From the NCBI GenBank assembly GCA_907165065.1, contig OU015532.1, forward strand, positions 43,750,839-43,814,838: a DNA stretch of 64,000 nt. The letters run 5' to 3'. Shown here in pieces: positions 46,401 through 58,400 of this stretch (the first letter of the stretch is position 1; each line of letters opens with the position of its first letter). The DNA is from Caprimulgus europaeus (lineage: Eukaryota > Chordata > Aves > Caprimulgiformes > Caprimulgidae). The position numbers and the translations under genes were made by a program. The notes under the pieces were generated by a model, which ran no database searches, was not told the DNA's origin, and saw only the letters and a list, made by a program, of their open reading frames with translations.

Positions 46401-49400
46401 GTAGCGTATTTTTATTGTGTCAGGTTTAGTTCCTGCTTTTGCAAAGGTTTGTAGGACTGCTGGAAGCAGAGTCCTACAGTTGGTCTGCCACAATTCTGGA
46501 CAAGCTGTGAGAGAACTCTGTGTGCTCGCTGAATTTCAAGCACCAGGGCGATCTTCAGAGGTCTGGACCTAATTAACCCTTTAAATGAGTGAACTCTCAG
46601 ATGGAAGCGACATACTTGTATTGATTCTTGCCACAGAAGGATTTATACTTCCCCACAGTGGTTGTTTCAGTCAGCTTAAATCCCTGCCTTCCATTCCTCT
46701 GTGTGATCAAATGTTTGTGAGCTGCATCTTTTAATTCTTGGTGGATCTTCCCTTCCCCTGGAAGAGCCTTGTGGAATGGCTGTCCATCCAAGCTCTTGGA
46801 GTATTAACCTTGTTCTCCTTGTACAGGGACACAACGTGGCGGATTTTCACAGGCTCCCTCCTGGTAGAAGAAAAGTCTAGTGCATTGCTACACAACTTGA
46901 GGGAGGTTGAGGCCTGGATATACCGGCTGCTCCGCTCACCGATGCCTGTTGCTGGTCAGAAGCGAGTGGATGTGGAAGTCTTGCCGCATGAGTTGCAGCC
47001 AGCTTTGACCTTTGCTCTTCCTGATCCGTCTCGCTTCACCTTGGTGGATTTTCCATTACATCTGCCTTTGGAGTTGTTGGGAGTGGATGCCTGCCTGCAG
47101 GTGCTGACCTGCATCCTTCTGGAGCACAAGGTAAGAAGGGAAGAGTTGTTCTTTGGTTGGTACGTAGGAAGCTCTGCCCTCTCCAACACCAGGGCAGGCT
47201 GGGTGTGTAGAACAGCTGTCTCCTGCACTGTCTGGAATCAGTTTGTCTGCAGGGGGAAGGAATAGCTCCTTCTGAGGTTCCTGTTTTGAAAAGTTTTGCT
47301 CTCACTCAAGAGGAGCACCTGAGCTTGTTTTCAGACAGATTAACAGGGGCTCATCCAGTTCACAGACATCAAATCAGAGGCCTGCAGGCTGTGATCTTTG
47401 TATACACCCAGGGGGAGGATTCGAAGGGAGTGGTTGCTGCAGTGCTAAGCTGAGTTTCTTTGGTTGCAGGTTGTGTTGCAGTCCCGAGACTATAATGCTC
47501 TCTCCATGTCTGTGATGGCCTTTGTGGCTATGATCTACCCACTAGAGTACATGTTCCCAGTCATCCCCCTGCTTCCCACCTGCATGGCCTCTGCAGAACA
47601 GGTACCTATTTCTCCTTTCTTGGTCTTTTGCAAAGGATGTTTCTGTGATGTCTGAAACTTATATAGGAGTAGTCTTTATTTCCTTCCCTGCTGTTTTCTC
47701 AGGGATTGCAGCAAAGTCTGCCTTGCAAGTAAAGTTCTTTGAGCACCACTAACTGTTTAAATCACAGGTAACACCACTTATTTAGGCTATCTTCAAAGCA
47801 TGCTCAGTGCATAGTGTGATTCAAAGCAGTAGTTGGCAGTAGTTCCTAAGCAATGGACTGAAAAGCTGTAGATCCACAATATCATGATGAGTATTTACCC
47901 TCTACCCTCCCCGCAACTCAGTATTCAAGTTTGCCAGGGAGGGTCCAGAGCAATATTTAAGGACGTTTGAGGGCTCTTGAAGCAGGGTTTAGAAACTATT
48001 GCCTGCAGTTTAGTCTCCTCAAAACCAGGAAATGTTGAGTTACTTCAGCTGGAAGCCTGGGTTTTGCAGATAGTCATCTCTCTGCAGGAGCTCATTATTT
48101 TGCTTGGAAAGATGGAGTTCAGGTCATCTTACTACTTCAGTGCTGCCCTGTATGCTGCAGGTTTGTGCTTGTACCGTCCCTTGGAGGTGACTGACTGTTC
48201 TAGATTTAAAGAATAAATCAGCCTTCCACAAGCCACTGGTCTCCAGCTGCTGCTTGCTTTATTGATCTAAACGTTTTCTCTCTGCTGATTCCCTTGTCAG
48301 AAACAATCTGAATTTCCACTTAGATTTTCTATGTATGTCTGAAAAAACCGCATCTATTTCTCGTGCTACCTAGGGACGTTAGTTTGAAACCAAATTGCCA
48401 TTACAAGGGTAAGGGTAAAGCCATATTTACAATATTTACATACTTACAGACTCAGTTTGTGTTGAGGGTGTATTCACCCGTGATTTGCTGTTTCTCTGGT
48501 TAGGCTCTTACTCTGAACATCTTTTTTTCTTGGTCCACGATAGACATGGCAAGCTGTTAGATTAGCTAAGGTTTTTCCAAAGAGCCATATAAGTTACATC
48601 ACTGGGAGGGGGCACAGGAAGCTGAAATTTATTTTCTTCTAGATGAAAATTGAACCTCTCTGAGCAGCAGCTTTCGTTCTTTTTTTTAAAAATTATTATT
48701 TTTTAATTAAATGTTATATTGTATGTAATTGATTACTTATTTATCAATACCTTGTGTGTTGTCTCTTCTGCTGTAAACATGTGTAGTTAATAAATAAATA
48801 TTTGAGAAGAACATGGTGATATCAAATGCAGCTCTTGTCCTTATTAAAGTCTCTCTTTCTCTCAGTTGCTTCTAGCCCCTACACCTTATATCATTGGTGT
48901 TCCAGCAAGTTTCTTCCTTTACAAACTGGATTTTAAAATGCCCGATGATGTATGGCTTATTGACCTGGATACCAATAGGGTAAGTAGTGCCCATCAGGAC
49001 TTGTGGCTTTGTTTCCAGGGAACTGTGCACTTTCACCAGTGCACCCACAGAGAATTTAATGCCTGGCCTCAGTCTGCCTTTGTCACTCCTCTCTTAAATT
49101 TTAGGATTCCGTTCCTTGTTGTGTCTCAAGGTCCCCATTTCTTTTGCTCATAAGGCATTCTTTCTCAATTAATCCATCTGTCTGTGTCATTAGAAGATGA
49201 ATCTCTCTTCTTGAGAGAAGATAAAGCTTTCTTCTTGAGAAACTGTCACCCTGTCTCTTACAGTCCTACCTAAGAAACCCAGTCTGGTAAGAGCCTTCCA
49301 GCAGCATTGGCTGTCATGATTCGAATGGGACCATGTGTCCGCTTTCTACTGGGGCATGAGCACGGTTATTTCAAGGGAAATGTGTATAACATTTTGTACT

Positions 49401-52400
49401 TGATGTAAATCCCAAAGGATGAGTGTGGGTTCATTCAAACTTCTCTTTTTTATGGTAAATGATTAATTTACCATCCATTGTTTGTGATATTGTAAACAAT
49501 AACAATCATAAAGAAGTGAAAATCAAAGTATTGGTGCAGGTGTCTGTGTGGGGCGGGTTCTGTTGTAGGGGTTTTTTTTAATTAATTAATTTACTTTATG
49601 ACTGTTATTCCTCAGTCTCTGGAGTGGTGGAGATCCAGAACAGAATCTCCTGAAAATGACTACAGCTGGGGAGTTTTTAGTCTGTTGCTGTGTTTAATTC
49701 CAGGTGATTGTTCCCACAAATGCAGAATCTTTGCCAGCCTTGCCAGAGCCAGAAGCTTCCGAACTGAAAAAGCATCTGAAACAGGTAATAAGCACTTTGA
49801 GGAAAGGACTCAGAGTAGAACTTAGCAGATGTAGACTTGCACAGCTCTTGTGCTACACTGGACAAGAATGAAAGTCAGCAAACAGAAAGCAAAATGTATT
49901 TAAAAGCAGGTGTGTCTCCTGGCACATCAGATGGATGTGTTGGACTGCTAGAATACTCTTGCTCAAGAAAGTGCCCCTTGGTCAGTCATGGACAGGTCTG
50001 CTTCTCCAAGTGTGGAGGTGGGCTATTCAACAGGATGGCTGATTAAACAGAGTTCTAGGGGTGTCTTCTTTTGAGCTCCCTGAGCTGTATGACTTTCTAA
50101 CATTGTCTTCTCCTGACTAAACTAAATCTGAGACTTTCATCTTGTTTCAGATCTCTGTAGTTTCTCCAAAGGCCTTCACTGTAATTTTTGTTACTTGTTT
50201 CATTTTTTGCTGTCTCTGCTGCTTCCACCTTTGTAGGGGAAGCACAAGACTATGAATTTTCTGTCAGGCTATTTAAGATGCCTCTTTTGTAGAGTTGGCC
50301 AGTTAGAGCATCCCCCATGTTAGAATACAACAGCATTTTGAGCTCGAAAAGCAGTTATCAGTTGATACAGATGTTAAGTGGTAGGTATACAGTTGCTGCT
50401 TTTCTGTCTTAATGGAGGGAGTTAATTTGGAAAAGTGAGTGGTCACTGAGGTTTATAACTGCAGGTAATTTCTCAGCCAGATGAGGGAGAATTTGAAATG
50501 CTCCTGGACGCAACAGATGGTTCCTGGTTTTTACTGTTGTTTGGGGCTAATTTGTTTCCAGTTGGTGCAGAAAGTTCCAGATTCCTCCTTACATTTGCCA
50601 TGTGGGCTTTAAGCTCTGACCTGATCCATCCAGCTGTGATCATCTTTGTTTCCCCTCCATTCACAGATCTGTGTGTGAGGTCTCAGTCTCTCCTCTCAGG
50701 TCCTGCTAAGCCATTAATCAGCTTGGGTCATCCTGGCTGATCGTGTCAAGCAGGTTTTATCTCTTTATTTCTGTTTTCTTTATGCACGCTGCATGCAGTA
50801 TCTAAAGGTAAAGTGTGTTACTAATGTGATGAGGTCTGCTCTTCCTCTCTCCTCGTAGACCAGGAGAGCAAAGTGTGTAACCTCTATGACACCCCAGTAC
50901 CGCTATCAGCACAGATGGAAGCGATGTTGTTGCTTGATGTTTTGTTAGATCCACCTTCCCCCTGCTTCTGCCTCACCCCCTTGCAATTTCAGGCACTATT
51001 CAGCACAATTTTTTCCCTAAGGCAAAGCTGAATATCAGAAGAACTCATTGCAATTTCCTTGAAGACATATTTAAAATTCTCAGAGTGTTCACCCAAATCC
51101 AGGTTACATCCCTGTGTATTCCTGTAGCCATTATCATGAAGAGTTGGCCATTGACAATGGAGAAGGAGCACTACTGGTTGCTGTACAAAGCAGAGAAGGC
51201 TAAATTGTGGCCCATGTCACTAAGGTTAACAGCCTGGTGTGCTTTTGGGCCTTAGTGTCAATGAATAAAATTCAGGATATCTGCTTTTAAACTGCAGTAG
51301 AAAGTTCTTAGCTGCAGCAGTAAGGACAGCAGCCTTTCCACTTTCCAGAGTGGCCAGATGTGAATGTTTGGGGGTGGGGCAGTTAGACCTCTCTCCCAAG
51401 ATGTGCCTATTTTGTGGTCCCTTTTATTTCCTCTCATTTGTGATATTTGGTAGTAATAGAAATGTTTTTTTTTTCCTTCCATCTGTTTCTCTGTGGTCAT
51501 GTGTTCGTCTTGGCTCTGATGGGCTTCTGGTGTTATCATATGATCTTCCATCTTGCCTCCAGTGTCTGGTTAGCATGACTGCAATCACTCAGAAACAGAT
51601 GCTCACTCCTGACAACAAGGTTCTTTATTTTATTCTTTTCCCCTCAAATTTCCATTTTACCCTTTTCCTTTGGAGTTTTGGTTTTTGTTTTGGTTGATAT
51701 ATTTATTTACTTTTGAAATAAAAAAGATGAAGGCTCAGTGGGCAAATGGGAGAAATGAGGAAGATTTAGGATAGATCTGGGTGTCCAGGACTGATTTACC
51801 ATTCGTGCTGCTCCAGTGCTTTTCCCTGAAGATGTTATGAGGGTTGAAGTGGATGGTAGCTTTATGGAGAGATGAAGACCTCATTCAAATGGGAAGTGGA
51901 GGTTTGCAGAGATACAGGCAGATGCCTGTGGAAAGGTGTTTTCACATTGTCCTGGGATATCAGACTTACTGGGTGAATGGGAAGGCAGGTTTCAAGGCCT
52001 CTAGGTCCCAAGATGAATTTGAATCCCACAGGGGAATGGCTCTCCCGCACGTTGTACGCAGCGCCGTACTGCTAGTGGTCCAGTCTGGACTATTTGTTTT
52101 CATGTCATGAATGATCTAACAAAGTGGACTTCTGTGCTGCCCCTTGGCTGACTCCAGGACTGTTTCAGCATTGAGGAGATCATTTTGACAATCCACATGA
52201 AGGAGGGCCTGGAGATATTTGTTGACTCAGCATAGGAGATGGTTTCAGATAAACTAATGGAGCATGCACAAGTGTTGCAATTGCCTAGAGGGCAGGGTAG
52301 CTCTGATCTCTCTCTTCTTCCTTGAATAACTTTTCTTACTGAGTGTGTGCATAATGTTGTCCTTTGTTAGGCACTGGCCAGCATGAGTCTGAATACTCAG

Positions 52401-55400
52401 CCCATTCTTAATCTAGAGAAGTTCCATGAGGGGCAGGAGGTGCCACTGCTGCTGGGAAGACCGCAGAATGATTTGCAGTCTACTCCCTCCACAGAATTCA
52501 ACCCTCTGATCTATGGAAATGATGTGGACTCTGTGGATGTGGCTACCAGGTGAGGCTGAACAGCAAAGTAGCATTGAGTCCAGTAAAGTTTGCACTTGAA
52601 GGCAGCACAGACACTTCTGTGGGTCCTGTGGTAGAAGCAGCATCTTCCGTGTTCTGCTGCAGATTCTGCTTTGCATCAGGGGAAAAAAAGAGCAGAAATT
52701 ACAGTGTTTATCTCAGTTCTGTTATCTGCATGAACATAACTATGTGTCTTGAAGAGCTGTTTTGTTTCTTGCCTTTTCCTATAGATCATCCACTCTACCT
52801 GGACTTAGTCTGATGTTGTATCCTAAGGTTAAATTACAAGCCTTGAACTACACAAAAAGCTGGAGACTTAGTTGTCACCTCAGCTAGTGAATATGAGGAC
52901 GATGTCCCTCACTGGGTGGCTATTGGTGTTGAGGTGGTAAATTAAAACAAAATTATTTCTTGGGCTTTTTCCATATCTTTTTTTTAAAAGACAACTGTTT
53001 TCTAAGAAGACATTTTTTTCTACTGGGTTACCATTCTTCAAAGGTTTGAAACGTTGCCTACAGCACACCTTTTAAAGGCTCTGTCTTCTTTTTTGTTGTG
53101 TTCTGTGTTTTTACCTGATATATTGTCCTCTGTTTCTTTTTAGGGTTGCTATGGTGAGATTCTTCAACTCCCCAAATGTTTTGCAAGGTTTCCAGATGCA
53201 CACTCGCACTCTTCGGCTCTTCCCACGACCGGTGGTGGCCTTCCAGGCAAATTCTTTTCTTGCCTCTAGGCCAAAGCAGACACCTTTTGCAGATAAGCTT
53301 TCCAGGACACAGGCAGTAGAATACTTTGGAGAATGGTCACTCAACCCTACTAACTATGCTTTCCAAAGAATTCATAACAGTGAGTTTTGGTCTTGCCTTT
53401 CCTGCACTGGGATGTAATGCAGGAACTTAAAATGCTGAGAGATTCTAGGGAAGGACTTAGTTTAACACCATATTATTCTTGCTGGGGAGAGAATCTAGTT
53501 TGAGGAAGACTTTTTTTTCTATTTTTATGTATGTCCTCATGTGTTTCTAGCAAGTGAGCCCTGCTATTAGCTACTCACACCTCCAATTAATTTTACCTCT
53601 TGTTTTGTTTGCTTATGGAGAAGTCTTGTAGCTGCCTCAGAGTAGAGATTGTCCCTTCCTTTGTGCAAGACTTAGTAGTGGGTATCCTCACTGTGAATGA
53701 AGCCTTTGACACCAATAAATGAGTTTAATTAACTCTCTGCTTGTTTTTTGTGCAGACATGTTTGACCCAGCGCTGATTGGTGACAAACCCAAGTGGTACG
53801 CTCACCAGCTGCAGCCCATCCACTATCGCGTCTATGACAGTAATTCACAGCTGGCTGAAGCACTGAACGTCCCAGTAGAGAAAGAAACAGATTCTGATCC
53901 CACTGATGACAGGTGAGTGGGGACCATGACCCTAGTCCTGTGATAGTTACTTCAGATTGCTGGGCCTCTCCTCCTGCTTCTCATTTTCAGCCTTTTCCTC
54001 TAGCCTGCCAGGTTGCTGTTTCATTTCTTCTATCTGGGCAGAATACTGACACTGAAGTAAATTGCCTCACTGCTCTGTCATCACGGCAAGCTCTTAACCC
54101 TTTGCTAGTGTCTTCTCAAGCCATCATTTAATGTGATTCTCCATTTGTGTTTTCCTGTTTTCTTTTGCTACCTATATGCCACTGGACACTTGATGTTTCC
54201 TCCCACCTTAATGCTTTTTTCTTCCATGCTCTTCTTTCTCTGGTTATTTCTATTGCAGTGCTACAAGTACTCAGACCCATACTACCACTCTTTCAAATCT
54301 CTGCTTAGTGCACATAGTTATGCAAAGCTTGTTAGTACTACCCACTGCTTGAGACCTTGTGTGTTAAGTAAAGTGAAAGTAAACTTTGTTTTGTAGTAGT
54401 TTTGGTCATATTTCCCATAGTTTTGCATTTAATGTTACTATTCTTCATTCTCTGCTAACCTCTGAGATCTTTTAGGCCACATCTTCAATGTTCTGTGCAG
54501 CACCAGTGGTCCTGACAGAGTGGGATTTATGATCAGTATAAAAAAGGAATGTTTTTACTTAAGATTTCCAGTTCCTTTGAAGTCATCCCACAGGCACACA
54601 CACAGAGAGAATTAATACACTATTCCCTGCTCACTTATGCTTGACCTGGTTAACTTGCTGACAGCCTGTAAATGTCTTCCCATATTGTCTCTTAGTGTAC
54701 CTCAGAGTTACTTCATTTGTTCTGACCTTTCATGAAGCTGGCTTCTGACTCTTGCCAGAAATCTGTTTGTGGAGACTGTAATATCATGAGATTTTTAAAA
54801 GGCCCATTAAAACAACACTGATTCATGTCTTTGAAACATCAGGCTCTGCTATGGCTGTTATGCTGCCACTCATCTTTCTTTCTCACCTCTTGTGGCAGTG
54901 GCAGTGACAGTGTCGACTATGACGACTCAAGTTCCTCCTACTCCTCCCTTGGTGACTTTGTCAGTGAGATGATGAAATGTGACATTAATGGTGATACCCC
55001 AAGTGAGTAACTTGGAGCTTTACTTTCACAAGGTACACATAGGTTCCTCTTCTGTGTTCATCTGCACTGTGGGAAAAATGCCTCCTCTAAGTCCCAGAAT
55101 CAGAGCAAAGTATTGTTCCATTGTACTCTTACTCTGAGGTAAAAGTGTCCTCTGGATTTCTTCTTCAGTAGCCAGTGGTAGGGTGAAAAACAACGTTTCT
55201 CCTGCTTATAAACAGTGCCCTCCAAAGGACACTGGGAGGAGGAAGAACAGAAATAGGTGCTGCTGAACAAACTGTTTCACTAGATCTGGAAACAACCTGC
55301 TGCTGCCACTAGATACTGTGGAATATCGGCAGCAGAGTATGAGCTTTCCCCTGGTCCCCCAAATTGTTTCTCAGTGCTGGCTTTAATGAATCACTCTGTC

Positions 55401-58400
55401 CTGGTGGGGACAGGGAAATGAATTCTTTGTGGCTTATATGGAGGCTGCAGCAATAGCCTCTCTTGTGAGAGTGAGAAACTCTCACTTTCTTCAGTAAACT
55501 AAATCTGGGAGCGCCCACGCATTTCCTGTGTCCCAAGGACAAGAGGGAATAATCATAAGTTGCAACAAAAGAAATTCTGCTTGGACACAAGGAAAAGATC
55601 TTCATGGTTAGTGCAGTTGAACAGGTTCCCGGGATCACAGTAGAATGTCAAGCTTTGGAGACTTTCAAAACTCAGTGGGACAAGGCCCTGAGCCACCCTG
55701 CTTTAATTTTGAAGTTACCCCTCTTTGAGCAGGGACTTGGAGCAGATGACCTCCAAAAGCCCTTTACAACCTAAATTTTTATGCAAGTTTACTGAGCAGT
55801 CCTGGTCTGCTGGGGATCTTTAGTTAGTGGGCAGAAAGCTCAGGAAGGCAGTGTTCTTTAATGCAAAATGATGTGTTTGCAGATGTTGACCCCCTAACTC
55901 ATGCGGCCCTTGGTGATGCTAGTGAAGTGGAATTTGATGATTTTCAAGAGTATTCAGGGGACCTGGATGAACCAGCCATGGACAGTGAAAACTCCCAAGA
56001 GAACAACCAGCCTCGCTCAAGTTCCAGTACTACAGCCAGTAGCAGCCCCAGCACTGTCATCCATGGAGCGAATCATGTGTGTACTGAGATGAGTTCAGCC
56101 CCAAGATCAGCTTATTGGGATAAAAAGAATGGGAAAATGCACGTGGCTCTTTCTGAGGAGGGCAAAAGCTAATAGGGATGTGAAACCATGCCCAGATTAA
56201 ATTGCATGCTCTATCTGGACTTGCTGAGCAAGGTGGAGTTTACTGGTACCCTCTTACGCTGGGACAGAGCATTCCTGTACATAAAAGCTCTTGTGCATTG
56301 AAAAGAGCAGCATTAACAGAGAGCAGTGGTTTTAACTGCAGAAATTGCTTTTACAGAGTCTGGAATGACCTGATGTGTTAGAGAAACAAGGAGTGGGGTG
56401 GGGTCGGGAAACTCATGAATCTGTGGGCGTTTAGGGGGAATGGGAGTTACTTGCTTAACCACAAAACGGGGTAATGGAGAGAATGGAGAGCCATTATCCT
56501 GAGCTAACACTTGCCAGTAAGATCTGTTTTACAGGGGAGTGAATCCCTAGAACAATGTACAAATACTGCAGTGGATATAAAATCCTAGATTAGAGCCAGG
56601 AATAGTGGGGATGGGGTTGGGGTCTGGTAACAAACAGCAAGGACCCTGCAGACTTCCTAGTTTGAAATAATTGTTCTTGTCCTGCCCTTCAGTTGTATGT
56701 AATGCAAACTAGCGAACAGACTGCTTTGACTGGTCCACAGGAGTCAGCAGATTCAGCAGAAATGGATGAGAAGTTGGTTGCTGGATTTTCAAACCACCTC
56801 CCTTCCTTGCCACTGCAAGGAAATTTTCCTAAGATAAGCTTGGATCGTCGTGGGAGCGACAGCGCGACTGGCAGCATGAGCTCCGCGGAAGGGGCGGTGA
56901 GGAAGCGGGAGTACGACAACCCGTACTTCGAACCACAGTACGGCTTTCCTACAGAGGAGGATGATGATGAGCAGGAAGAAAGCTACACCCCAAGATTTAA
57001 CCAGAATCTCAATGGAAGCAGGCAAGTCCTTCTTGTCTCCTGCCCTTCTGTACAGCACTGCTGGGATTTCCATCTGCTTCATGTAGTGCAATGGCTTTTG
57101 CACCTGAAGTGTAGTGTCCATCGCTTCCATTTAATATGGAAATCCTGGAAACCCTGCTGGTTTGAGTAAAGGCTCAAACTTGCTCAGTTCCTTGTGTTTA
57201 TGTAAGCAGTAGGAGCTAAGAGCTGAGGGAATTACTACTTCTTCCTAGACCTGGTGATATGCTCACCTACTGATTTCTGGAAACCTTTAAGTGATTTTTT
57301 AGGTTTTGGTTTTTGGTTTTTTTAATGAAGCTTTGTCTTTTGGGGGAAGATACTTTAATGATTGATGACACTGGGTTTTCTTGTTACTGCTCTTAAAGCA
57401 GTAAAGTAACAAGTACTGCTCTTTCACCCCCAAATCCACCAATGCCCTTTTGCAGACAAGTTTTCAGCATTCCTGGAAAGGTAATAAAACCTGAATGCAG
57501 AGATGCTTCAATTATATATTTTTTTTTTCCTTTTTCCTTTTTTTATTTTCACATAAGGTAAGGGTAGTGTGGTGAAAACCGATGAGGAATGAGACCAGCA
57601 TCAATCTCCCACAATCATACAGTGTGTTGATTTGGCATGGGAAGGGGGAAAGCTAATAACAGTTGTATTTAATTTCTTTACAGGTCTCAGAAGTTACTTC
57701 GTCCAAACAGTTTAAAACTGGCCAATGATTCTGATGCAGATTCAGATTCCAGGGCCAGCTCCCCGAACTCTACTGTCTCCAACAACAGCAGTGAAGGTTT
57801 TGGGGGCATCATGTCTTTTGCAAGTATGTACTGATGCATTCATTAAGCTGGTTTTGTTTATTATATTAGAGTTTACAGAGAGATGGAATGGAGGGATGGA
57901 TAGTCGAGAGAATTACTTGGTTGGCAAATTGTTAGCAGCTCTCCAGAAGTCATGTTGGGAGCCACAAGACCTGTTTAACTCACACTGCTGCTAACTACTG
58001 CTTTGTGTATTTTACAGTAAGGAGAACTTTGGTTATGTGGTTAGGCCCTTGAGTTATATGGCGCTTTAGAGCACAGGTCAGAAATTCTTTCTGTTTAATT
58101 TAAACAAAAAATTGTGCAATTTCCTGAAGTTGATACATTAATCTTGCTAAGAGTATGCCTTCCGTGCTACCATGTTGTGTTTAGATGCTAAATTCAATTT
58201 ATTGACTGTGCTCACCTACTTTTGTATTATATTTTAATAATAAAATCCACAGGTGTGGAAAACTAACCTAGAATTTTTTTATAAGTGAAAGAAGACATGG
58301 CCAGCTGAGTCTTGCACTATAGTGGGGAGCAGTGCAAGAAGTTTGCAGCAGTGAGGAAAGGATATTGGATGTTTCTGATAAAATAGTTGCTACTAAAATA

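Noticed and set aside
56896-57021. Internal GTGAGG in MADD coding exon 12 as the equivalent of the mammalian 13S donor
   Set aside because: Using it would drop 125 nt, which is not a multiple of three, and would shift the frame into the next exon.
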